Below are positions 25,234 through 33,070 of a stretch of DNA of 64,000 bases, one piece after another. The position numbers and the translations under genes are program-made. The number at the start of each line of letters is the position of its first letter. The stretch's first letter is position 1. The DNA is from Anaerolineae bacterium. Lineage in GTDB: Bacteria > Chloroflexota > Anaerolineae > Aggregatilineales > Phototrophicaceae. The notes under the pieces were generated by a model. That model did no database searches. It was not told the origin of the DNA and was given only the letters and a program-made list of their open reading frames with translations. The stretch is from the NCBI GenBank assembly GCA_022821805.1, contig JAJECX010000013.1, positions 1-64,000 of the forward strand, read 5' to 3'.

Positions 25234-26784
25234 ATGTCCGACTCTTACGCGCAACTCCTGGCGGGCGCCAATCAGGCTGTCGCTGATACCGCCGCTGGGC
25301 TAGCTGGCGATCCCCAGCGCCCCAGCTATCATCTGATGACCGCCGCCAACTGGATCAACGATCCCAACGGACCGGTCTATCACGATGGCTACTGGCATAT
25401 GTTCTTTCAGCACAATCCCTATATCGCCGACTTTGGACCGATGGGCTGGGGACACGCGCGCAGTCGGGACCTGGCGCATTGGGAGCACTGCCCGGTCGCC
25501 ATCATGCCAACTCCCGGCGGCTATGACGGCGCCGGCTGCTGGTCGGGCAGCGTGGTGATTCAAGATGGCTTGCCGCATATGATGTATTCCGGCGTCGCCG
25601 ATATGACGCTCTGGAGCGTCGAGGACGATATCCCGCCATCAGACCGTCAACGCATCCCGCAAGGCTATTATGACGAATTCCTGCTGGAGATCGATCAAGA
25701 GACGCAGTGCATCGCCACCAGCCGCGACGGCATGATGACTTGGGAAAAGCACCAGGCCAACCCGGTGATACCGGCGACGCCAGCGGGACTCGATCTGATT
25801 GGCTTTCGCGATCCCTTCCTTTGGAAAGAAGAGGACGGGCGCTGGTATATGCTGCTCGGCTCCGGCATCAAGGGAGCAGGCGGCGTAGCCTTGCTTTACC
25901 GCTCAGCTGACCTCATCGAATGGGAGTACCTGAATCCGCTGTATATCGGCGATCCGGCCGAGAGCGGCATCAATTGGGAATGCCCGAATTTCCTTGATTT
26001 GGGCGCGAAGCAAATGCTGGTCGTCTCGCCTCACGGCCGCCCGGTGCATTGGCTTGGGGATTATGTTGATCATCGATTCACTCCGGACGGGTCCCCAAAA
26101 CGCCTGGACTGGGGCGATGTTTTCTATGCGCCCAACAGCCTGCTTGACCCTGCCGGTCGCTGGCTGATGTGGGGCTGGATGCGGGAAGCGCGCCCCCGCG
26201 ATCAATACGCGGCCGCTGGCTGGGCGTCATGCTTGACTTTGCCGCGCGAAATCTCGCTGGACGATGCGGGCGGGCTGAATGTCAAGCCGGCGGAGGAAAT
26301 GAAGCAGCTGCGAAGTGGCATGTTGATGGACGAATTCGTCGACTTGGACGCCAATGAGGCTAGGACGCTGGACCTTACTGGTGATCGATTGGATATCAGT
26401 CTCAATGTAAATCATCATGACTGTCAGCAATTCGGCATTCAGTTTCGGCGCAGTCCCGATGGCAGACAGTTTACGGAATTGCGTTACAACTACGCCACCC
26501 ACACGCTGCGTTTGGACCGTGAGCATTCCTCAGACACAGCTGAAGTTACGCGCGACCCATGTGAATGTGAACTGGTGTTGGGACGGGGCGAGACGCTGAA
26601 GTTGACCATCTATTTGGACAATTCCGTTATAGAGATCTATGCGAACGATCGAGTCTCAATGGCCAGCCGGATATATCCGAACCTGGATTCAGCACAGGGG
26701 ATTCGACTCTATACCGGTGGCGGAAGCGCGAGCATAGACGCGACTGTCTGGCAAATGAGCAGTATCTGGCAGGACGAGAACTAG
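25234..26784 (+). CDS. GH32 beta-fructofuranosidase (sucrose/fructan hydrolase)
   Basis: A 516-residue GH32 enzyme with the full catalytic set: nucleophile D43 in WINDPNG, the transition-state Asp in FRDP (191-194) and acid/base E249 in WECPNF. The five-bladed propeller ends near residue 370, and the C-terminal beta-sandwich includes DNSVIEIYANDRVSM, the conserved GH32C block. No signal peptide, so it acts on imported sucrose or short fructans. The ATG at 25234 is used because the frame upstream encodes no family sequence. It is about the same length as the other GH32 gene here (33071) but clearly diverged from it, e.g. WECP versus WEVP at the acid/base. Confidence 0.92.
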   Translation: MSDSYAQLLAGANQAVADTAAGLAGDPQRPSYHLMTAANWINDPNGPVYHDGYWHMFFQHNPYIADFGPMGWGHARSRDLAHWEHCPVAIMPTPGGYDGAGCWSGSVVIQDGLPHMMYSGVADMTLWSVEDDIPPSDRQRIPQGYYDEFLLEIDQETQCIATSRDGMMTWEKHQANPVIPATPAGLDLIGFRDPFLWKEEDGRWYMLLGSGIKGAGGVALLYRSADLIEWEYLNPLYIGDPAESGINWECPNFLDLGAKQMLVVSPHGRPVHWLGDYVDHRFTPDGSPKRLDWGDVFYAPNSLLDPAGRWLMWGWMREARPRDQYAAAGWASCLTLPREISLDDAGGLNVKPAEEMKQLRSGMLMDEFVDLDANEARTLDLTGDRLDISLNVNHHDCQQFGIQFRRSPDGRQFTELRYNYATHTLRLDREHSSDTAEVTRDPCECELVLGRGETLKLTIYLDNSVIEIYANDRVSMASRIYPNLDSAQGIRLYTGGGSASIDATVWQMSSIWQDEN

Positions 26785-26954
26785 GCGCCGGCTCGCCAAA
26801 GGACCGCATTGATCGATTGCCTTGCGTAGATTCAAACAGATCCGCCGCTTCAACTTTGATAACCTGGAAAGCGCCGGCGGAACAAGCCAGCATTTCGCCG
26901 ATTACACTAATGATGTCGCTGGGGCCGCATCAAGGATTCGCGTACCACGCTTGA

Positions 26955-27128
26955 CCAAGCCACGCACAAGCCTGGGCCGACCTGGTCGCGATTCAGCTCG
27001 AAGAGGCGCCATATGTCTGGGTGGGCAACATTCCCGTCATCGGCGCCGCCCGCGAACGCGTGCAAGACATCACCGTGACGCCGAGTTCAGGCTGGCTCCT
27101 TACGCGGTCATGGGTGAACGACGCTTAA
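26955..27128 (+). pseudogene. Family-5 peptide-binding protein, C-terminal remnant
   Basis: In the frame ending at TAA 27126-27128, 57 codons read AWADLVAIQLEEAPYVWVGN, IPVIGAARERVQDITV and TPSSGWLLTRSWVNDA. This is the classic C-terminal end of a family-5 (Dpp/Opp-like) binding protein, where the last strand and helix close lobe I. An in-frame TGA at 26952-26954 and lack of homology further upstream show that the rest is missing. A hairpin follows 24 bp downstream, as after intact binding-protein genes in this window. This is the third transporter remnant in the sequence. Confidence 0.7.
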
Positions 27129-27152
27129 GACTGTCCATCGCCCCATTTAAAT

Positions 27153-27176
27153 CCCCTCTTCATTAGCGGAGAGGGG
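27153..27176 (+). terminator. Hairpin after binding-protein remnant
   Basis: CCCCTCT (27153-27159) pairs with AGAGGGG (27170-27176), followed by GATGTGTTATG. It resembles the C-rich/G-rich hairpins at 9571 and 51380-51402 and again lies just 3' of binding-protein coding sequence. It separates the remnant from the amidohydrolase gene at 27252. Confidence 0.5.
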
Positions 27177-27251
27177 GATGTGTTATGATAATTGTGTCCT
27201 TCCTCGCGTTCAGTCCAGTCAGGAAGGTTAGCGTAGTTGGAGACAACCAAA

Positions 27252-28355
27252 ATGGAAGTAACCAGAGCGCCCGACAGTCGAAAGCGCGTCCGCGAGAAGC
27301 TGTTCATCGTTGATACCGATGTGCATCACGGTTTCGAAAGCTGGTCTGATCTTTATCCGTATCTTCCTCAGGTCTATGCCGAGCGATTGCGCGAGCATGG
27401 GGGCAGTGGGCCTTCCAGCCAGTATTGGCATAATGGCGGCATGCGCGGAAGACGCGCGGACTTCCTCAATGCGGACGACCTCTTGGAAAGCACGCGCCGC
27501 CAGCTGTTGGATGACTGCGAGATTGACATTGCTGTTTTGACGGGATCTTCCGCCTACGGCGCCTGCGGCATACCGGATGCTGATTTCGGCTCGGCGATTT
27601 GCCGGGCGTTCAACGATTACACGCTGGAGCACTGGGTCGCCAGGGACGAGCGCTTTCGCGTGGCTATGGCGATCAACACTCAAGATCCGCTCGGGATGGC
27701 GAAGGAGATCGACCGGATTGGCTCTCACCCGGCTGTTATCGCGATCATCATGCCCGGCGGCGCCACCAAGCCTTACGGCAACCGCGTTTACGACCCGATC
27801 TACGAAGCCTGCGAGCGCAATCGCTTGGCGGTGATGATCCACTTCAACGGCGAGGGAGTCGGCATCAATGGGCCGCCGACCGCGGCCGGTTGGCCCAGCC
27901 ATTATGTCGAAGGGCGGATGATGCGCGCGCCGGTTTACATGGCGCACATGGCGAGTTTCATTTTCGAGGGCGCTTTTGAGAAATTTCCCGGTTTGCGCGT
28001 GGTCAATGTCGAAGCGGGTTTCGCCTGGATGCCCTGGTATGTCTGGCGCATGGATTCCGACTGGAAGTCGCTGCGTTACCAGGCGCCCTGGGTCAAGCGT
28101 CCGCCGAGCGAATACGTCAAGGAGCATGTGCGCGTCAACACCCAGCCGATCGATGAGCCGGAGAATGAGCGGGATCTGGAGCAGATCATTGAGTGGATGC
28201 ACGGCGATCAGACGCTGCTTTTTGGCAGCGATTTTCCCCATTTCGACTTTGATGATCCGCGAAAGACATTGACGCGCTTGCCAGACAGGCTGCGCCGACG
28301 CATTTTCGGTGAAAGCGCGCTGGAGACTTTCCCAAAACTGCAGCCGCCGGGTTGA
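27252..28355 (+). CDS. Amidohydrolase family 2 protein (decarboxylase-like)
   Basis: A 367-residue metal-dependent TIM-barrel protein: DTDVHH with H25/H26 near the N-terminus, an HFNGEG segment, and FGSDFPHFDF with the C-terminal metal Asp. This arrangement is close to the ACMSD/OH-DDVA-type amidohydrolase-2 enzymes common in aromatic and lactone catabolism. The ATG at 27252 is preferred over a TTG at 27237. The next gene, encoding a Rieske protein, starts 4 bp after the stop, so the pair is surely cotranscribed. Such amidohydrolase/Rieske pairs recur in environmental bacteria, though I know of no defined reaction. Substrate unknown. Confidence 0.82.
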   Translation: MEVTRAPDSRKRVREKLFIVDTDVHHGFESWSDLYPYLPQVYAERLREHGGSGPSSQYWHNGGMRGRRADFLNADDLLESTRRQLLDDCEIDIAVLTGSSAYGACGIPDADFGSAICRAFNDYTLEHWVARDERFRVAMAINTQDPLGMAKEIDRIGSHPAVIAIIMPGGATKPYGNRVYDPIYEACERNRLAVMIHFNGEGVGINGPPTAAGWPSHYVEGRMMRAPVYMAHMASFIFEGAFEKFPGLRVVNVEAGFAWMPWYVWRMDSDWKSLRYQAPWVKRPPSEYVKEHVRVNTQPIDEPENERDLEQIIEWMHGDQTLLFGSDFPHFDFDDPRKTLTRLPDRLRRRIFGESALETFPKLQPPG

Positions 28356-28359
28356 GCGC

Positions 28360-28764
28360 ATGGGACGCCATGTTATCTGTCGCGCTGATGAATTGCAGCC
28401 GGGCGCGGTTCGTATCATTGAAGCAGAAAAACGCAGCATCGGCATATTCAATATCCGCGGCGATTTTTACGCCCTGCGCAACACCTGCCCGCATAAAGGC
28501 GCGCCGCTGTGTCGCGGCATTATCACCGGCTTGGCGGTCAGCGACGAACCGCTGCAATTGCGTATAACTCGCGATGGCGAGATTGTACGCTGCCCCTGGC
28601 ATGGCTGGGAATTCGATATTCTCAGCGGGCGCTCGGTATACAATCCACATCGGATGCGGGTGAAGACTTACGATGTCGCTGTCGAACCGATGGCGGAGGA
28701 AGACCCATCGGTTGAGACTTACCCGGTTCAGGTCGAAGAGGATTACATAGTGCTCTACATCTGA
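28360..28764 (+). CDS. Rieske [2Fe-2S] protein with long inter-motif spacing
   Basis: A 134-residue soluble Rieske domain. The iron ligands are C43/H45 in NTCPHKG and C78/H81 in CPWHGW, separated by 32 residues, whereas dioxygenase-type Rieske domains usually have 15-17. The extra segment (GIITGLAVSDEPLQLRITRD) is a loop inserted between the cluster-binding motifs. WHGWEFD and the C-terminal strand pattern are otherwise standard. It starts 4 bp after the amidohydrolase stop and probably transfers electrons to, or works with, that enzyme's pathway. No oxygenase large-subunit domain is attached. An upstream in-frame start (28309) would overlap the amidohydrolase and is unlikely. Confidence 0.85.
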   Translation: MGRHVICRADELQPGAVRIIEAEKRSIGIFNIRGDFYALRNTCPHKGAPLCRGIITGLAVSDEPLQLRITRDGEIVRCPWHGWEFDILSGRSVYNPHRMRVKTYDVAVEPMAEEDPSVETYPVQVEEDYIVLYI

Positions 28765-29575
28765 GGCGGAGTTTTCGTGATATTGCGCAAGCTCAAAACG
28801 CTAAACTGGAATCGTAAGTATAGTTTGCGAGGATGCAGTTCCGCTGTTGATCCGTAACTATGCGGATGCGCCACGTGTTTGGATTGCGGCAACGGTTCAT
28901 TTACAGCTCTTGAAGCCGATTTGCCCTGCAATACCACGCAACAATAGAAAGCAAACGACGCTTGATGGAGGCTGCGTAATATATCGAGTCCCCTGATTCG
29001 GCTTGATGTCCTCAACCATAGCGAGACATTCTTTTTGCTTCATAAGATTCGCGCGCTTCCGCAAGCGGCTGCGGCGCCTGTGTCAAGAATCGCCAAGGGC
29101 GAGGCGCTTGCCAATCTGGTCCGCCAAAACAACGTCCAGCGCCCAGGCGCTTGCGTACATATCCTAATATTCCAGCGCTCGTTGGTTCATTCGCCGTCCC
29201 CACAAGTTGCGGGCTTGACCGTCTGCCTCAATCGCGGTTCGAAAAACGTTTTTCGGTCGGCGCAATCCCAGTCGAAGTGGTATTTCCCCTCGGAGCCAAA
29301 GTCGTTTGATAGATCCAGCGGCTGGAGAAGGAAGTGTGATGTGTCGGGCGAATCCTTGACAGCGCTAGCGAGACGGTGAATTTGCTACCCACTCTAGCAT
29401 TGGATACAATCTTGTTGGCGGCCGATTTGGCCACCCGACTGTTTTTGATTCTGCCCTGCAATCGCTGTGACGAGTGAAAAGGAGGAAGACCGAAGTCTTG
29501 AATCGCGGCGTCCGAAAATGGAACGGGGCAGCGAGAAGAGCAAGTAAACTGTGAGGATCTTAAGAGAGGCTGAAG
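28765..29575 (+). other. 811-bp region without a convincing gene
   Basis: Open frames here are short, lack recognisable domains and have no good ribosome sites. An AAAGGAGG motif near 29479 precedes only an 18-codon TTG frame. The region probably holds the promoter of the fructan-type operon starting at 29576. A TTGACA at about 29356 lacks a clear -10 partner. No RNA gene was recognised. Confidence 0.5.
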
Positions 29576-30877
29576 ATGACAAGATTACTGAAACTTTCAA
29601 TTGCGCTCCTGATACTGCTGCTCCTAATCATGAATGCGGCGCTTACGCCCGCTCAGGACATGGTTGAGTTGGAGCTCTGGTACCATGGCGGAACACAGGA
29701 AGAGAATGATGAGACGCGCGCCCAAGTCGATCGTTTTAATGCCATGCAGGATGAGATCCAGGTGAACTTTGTCGAGCTTGCCGGTTCACTGGTCGCTGGC
29801 ACGGGCTACAACGACGCGGTCAATGCCGCCGCGGTCGCCGGCGATCTACCCTGCATTCTCGATCTTGATGGACCCAATCTTTACAACTACGCCTGGGCCG
29901 GTTTCCTGGCGCCGATGGACGATTACCTGTCTGACGAACTGCGCGCCGATATCCTGCCGTCGCTGATTGACCAGGGAACCTACAACGGCAAGATCTACGC
30001 CATGGGCCAGTACGATTCGGGATTGGCGCTTGTGGGCAGAATGTCGCTGCTGGAAGAAGCGGGCTTGCGCATCCCGAGCAGCATTGATGATGCCTGGGAC
30101 CTGGACGAATTCAATGACGCGCTGGCGCAGCTCCAAGCGCTGGAAAGCGTCGAGTACGCGATTGATCTGAAGATGAATTACGGCGCTGGCGAATGGTACA
30201 CCTATGCCTTCAGCCCAGTGGTTCAGGGTTTCGGCGGCGATCTGATTGACACCGAGACCTTGAGCGCCGAGGGCGTCCTAAACGGGCCCGAAGCGGTGGC
30301 GGCGATGGAATGGATCCGGAGCCTGTTTGAGAATGGCTATTCCACATTGACCCCGCCGGATGACAACGAATTCATCAATGGCAACGCGGCGATGGGTTTT
30401 CTTGGCCACTGGATGGCAACGGGCTACTATGAAGCCTTCGGCGACGACATGATTGTCCTGCCGGTTGTGAACTTCGGCGCCCGTCAAGCCACTGGCATGG
30501 GCTCTTGGGCTTGGTCGATCACGACGCAATGCGAGCATCCCGATGCTGCTTGGGCATTCATGGAATTTATGCTGACGCCGGAAGAAATCCTGAGCATTAC
30601 CAATGTCAATGCTGCGGTACCCGGTCGCCTTTCGGCTCTGGCGATGTCCGACCTGTTTGGCGAGGGCGGGCGCATGAATATCTTTGTACAGCAGCTTGAA
30701 TCGGGCATTGCCATTCCTCGGCCGATTACGCCGGGCTATCCGGCTGTCACCTCCGCCTTTTTTACCGCGATGGACAACATTATTAAGGGCGGTGATATTC
30801 AGGCGGAATTGGATGCTGCGGTCGACAAGATCGAGCAGGACATCGCTGATAACGACGGCTATCCGGTCCAAAACTAG
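29576..30877 (+). CDS. ABC sugar-binding protein (family 1), GH32-operon receptor
   Basis: A 433-residue exported receptor with signal peptide MTRLLKLSIALLILLLLIMN followed by AALTPAQD, cleaved probably after AQ. The mature N-terminus ELELWYHGGTQEEND is typical of family-1 receptors, and the lobes carry GFGGDLIDTETLS and GMGSWAWSITTQCEHPDAAW. It heads the operon binding protein-permease-permease-GH32, and its ligand is therefore probably sucrose, a fructo-oligosaccharide or a levan fragment. A hairpin overlapping the ribosome site of the next gene (31032-31056) separates it from the permeases. Confidence 0.88.
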   Translation: MTRLLKLSIALLILLLLIMNAALTPAQDMVELELWYHGGTQEENDETRAQVDRFNAMQDEIQVNFVELAGSLVAGTGYNDAVNAAAVAGDLPCILDLDGPNLYNYAWAGFLAPMDDYLSDELRADILPSLIDQGTYNGKIYAMGQYDSGLALVGRMSLLEEAGLRIPSSIDDAWDLDEFNDALAQLQALESVEYAIDLKMNYGAGEWYTYAFSPVVQGFGGDLIDTETLSAEGVLNGPEAVAAMEWIRSLFENGYSTLTPPDDNEFINGNAAMGFLGHWMATGYYEAFGDDMIVLPVVNFGARQATGMGSWAWSITTQCEHPDAAWAFMEFMLTPEEILSITNVNAAVPGRLSALAMSDLFGEGGRMNIFVQQLESGIAIPRPITPGYPAVTSAFFTAMDNIIKGGDIQAELDAAVDKIEQDIADNDGYPVQN

Positions 30878-31031
30878 ACGCTGCCTTTCGCTTCAACCGC
30901 GAGTAGCTGCGGCGCGCAATGCTGGGCTGCGGCTACTCCACTTGTTTCGCGACGCCAGATTGGGGGGCAAAAGATGCTTGCTATTGGGTCCATCAGCGCC
31001 CTCAACAGCTTGAAAACTTATTGAACACCTA

Positions 31032-31056
31032 ACCTGCCCCGCCCTTTCGGGCAGGT
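31032..31056 (+). promoter_or_regulatory. Perfect 8-bp hairpin sequestering the permease ribosome site
   Basis: ACCTGCCC (31032-31039) pairs perfectly with GGGCAGGT (31049-31056) around a 9-nt loop. The 3' arm contains the only Shine-Dalgarno-like bases (AGGTG) before the permease ATG at 31063. As drawn, the hairpin would hide the ribosome site, lowering permease translation relative to the receptor, and could also protect the upstream mRNA. The structure is read from sequence; the effect is inferred. Confidence 0.6.
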
Positions 31057-31062
31057 GATCGT

Positions 31063-32145
31063 ATGAAAACCTCGCAATATTCGAATCGCCATGAAACGAT
31101 CTACGCTTGGCTGATGAGCGCTCCCGCTCTCATCGGCTTGTTCGTGTTCGTGGCTTTGCCGCTTCTTGGCGGCATTTACTGGAGCTTTACCAACAAGCGC
31201 CTCATCTCGCCTCTGCCGACCGAGTACATCGGCTTGCAGAATTACTGGAACCTCCTTGGTGTCCAGGTCATTCGGCTTGATCCCGAAACGGATGCGGCGA
31301 CAGGCCAGGTTCAGACGGATTTGGATGGGAATCCGGTCTATCCGCGCACACGCGCTATCGTCCGCGGAAACCCGGCTTACGCCGGCTTTCGCCTCTGGTT
31401 CACAAAAGATGTCCTCGGCAATCGCTACGTGGTCCTCGCCAGGGACCCTACGTTCTTGCGCGCGCTCGTTAATACATTTGTTTTCGTATTGGTGATTGTT
31501 CCCGGGCAAGGTGGATTGGCGCTGATCATGGCTCTGCTGGTCAACCAGCGGCTGCGGGGCCGCTATGTGTTTCGCACCATCTACTTCAGCCCGGTCGTCA
31601 CATCCATGGCGGTGCTGGCCATCGTCTGGACTTTCCTCTACAATCCGGATCAAGGATTGATCAATCGTTTTTTGGGCGCAATTTCCTTTGGCAGCATAAA
31701 GCCGGCCTGGTTGGTCAGCGCCGATAGCGCCCTGCTGGCCATCATTATCCTCTCGGCTTGGCAAGCGGCAGGGTTCCAAATGATCATCTTTCTGGCTGGG
31801 CTGCAGGGCATCCCCCAAGCCTTGTATGAAGCGGCGCAGATTGACGGCGGCAATACCTGGCAGCAGTTCCGACACGTTACGATTCCGCAGCTCCGCAATA
31901 CGACTGTATTCGTCATTATCAGCACGACTATTCTGGCGTTTCGTTTGTTCACCCAGGTGGATGTTATGACCAAAGGGGGACCGCAGGACGCCACCGTCAC
32001 GGTCGTCTTCCATGCTGTAGACACCGGTTTTCGGCAGCAGAAGATCGGCTACGGTTCCGCGGTTACCGTACTGTTTTTCATCATAGTGGTGTCGATTGCG
32101 TTGATTCAAAGAGCGCTCTTGAAATCGGACGTTGAGGTGGAATGA
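31063..32145 (+). CDS. ABC sugar transporter permease (MalF-like) with periplasmic insert
   Basis: A 360-residue permease. The first membrane segment (MSAPALIGLFVFVALPLLGG) is followed by an insert at about residues 65-125 containing LDPETDAATGQVQTDLDGNP, larger than in most relatives and lying outside the membrane. The EAA loop is LYEAAQIDGGNTWQQFRHVT. Its stop overlaps the next gene's ATG by 4 bp. It forms the channel with the 32142 permease for the fructan/sucrose importer. The insert may contact the binding protein. Confidence 0.88.
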   Translation: MKTSQYSNRHETIYAWLMSAPALIGLFVFVALPLLGGIYWSFTNKRLISPLPTEYIGLQNYWNLLGVQVIRLDPETDAATGQVQTDLDGNPVYPRTRAIVRGNPAYAGFRLWFTKDVLGNRYVVLARDPTFLRALVNTFVFVLVIVPGQGGLALIMALLVNQRLRGRYVFRTIYFSPVVTSMAVLAIVWTFLYNPDQGLINRFLGAISFGSIKPAWLVSADSALLAIIILSAWQAAGFQMIIFLAGLQGIPQALYEAAQIDGGNTWQQFRHVTIPQLRNTTVFVIISTTILAFRLFTQVDVMTKGGPQDATVTVVFHAVDTGFRQQKIGYGSAVTVLFFIIVVSIALIQRALLKSDVEVE

Positions 32146-33065
32146 GCGCCTTGCCCGCCAACGCGCTGGAAGCCAGCTACCTTCAGGAACGCCGTCGGCA
32201 ATTGCGGCAGCGCCTGCGGCGAAACATAACGCTGACAATCGATTACGGCATCATGATCGGGCTGGCGATCTTCTTTTTGTTTCCAATCGTTTTCATGGTC
32301 GTTTCGTCGTTCAAACCCGAAAAGGCGATCTTCGATGACCTCAAAACGATCACCTGGGCATTCATTCCCCGCGATGTCACGCTTGAAAACTTTACCTCCG
32401 TTTTCCGCCGCGTGCCCTTTGGTCAATTCATGTTCAATTCCACCTTTATAGTGCTGGCGACGGTATCGGCCGGTCTGATTGTTAACAGCATGATCGCTTT
32501 TGCGCTTGCGCGTTTGCGTTGGAAAGGCAAGATTATTGTTCTCTCGCTGATCATCGCGCTGTCTATTGTGCCGCTTGATGCAATCGTTGTGCCCCTTCTG
32601 GTGTTGGTCAACGAGTTTCCCTGGATCGACGGCTCTATTGGCTGGCTGGATACTTTGCATGTGCAAATCGTCCCCTTCATCGCCGATGCATTTTCTATCT
32701 TCCTCTTTTATCAATTCTTTATCGGAATCCCCCGCGACTTTGATGAAGCCGCTTATATCGACGGGGGAAGCCCATTTGCTGTGTACAGAAGGATCATTGT
32801 GCCTTTGTCGCGTCCTGTCTTCGCTACTGTCGCGATTCTGCAGGCTTTGTTCTTGTGGAGTTCGTACTTGTGGCCCCTCATGGCGACCCGCGGCGAAGCG
32901 TCGCGTCCACTGACCGTCGGCATCACGTCCTTTTATGGTCAGGACGTCAAATGGGCGCAAATCCTGGCTTTCGCTTCCATGATAACCATCCCGGTCCTAA
33001 TTCTGTTTTTGCTCTTCCAGAAATGGTTTGTCCAAAGTGTTGTCGCCAGTGGGCTTAAGGGATAG
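32142..33065 (+). CDS. ABC sugar transporter permease (MalG-like)
   Basis: A 307-residue permease, with its ATG in a 4-bp overlap with the previous stop. Residues 1-40 are charged (ERRRQLRQRLRRN), then six hydrophobic segments follow. The EAA loop is FDEAAYIDGGSPFAVYRRII. The C-terminus QKWFVQSVVASGLKG is standard. Only 5 bp separate it from the GH32 gene, tying transport to hydrolysis. No ATPase gene is linked. Confidence 0.9.
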   Translation: MSALPANALEASYLQERRRQLRQRLRRNITLTIDYGIMIGLAIFFLFPIVFMVVSSFKPEKAIFDDLKTITWAFIPRDVTLENFTSVFRRVPFGQFMFNSTFIVLATVSAGLIVNSMIAFALARLRWKGKIIVLSLIIALSIVPLDAIVVPLLVLVNEFPWIDGSIGWLDTLHVQIVPFIADAFSIFLFYQFFIGIPRDFDEAAYIDGGSPFAVYRRIIVPLSRPVFATVAILQALFLWSSYLWPLMATRGEASRPLTVGITSFYGQDVKWAQILAFASMITIPVLILFLLFQKWFVQSVVASGLKG

Positions 33066-33070
33066 CCATT

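Noticed and set aside
28765..29575. Short frames such as 29035-29379
   Set aside because: No domain, no ribosome site and unusual composition; treated as non-coding.
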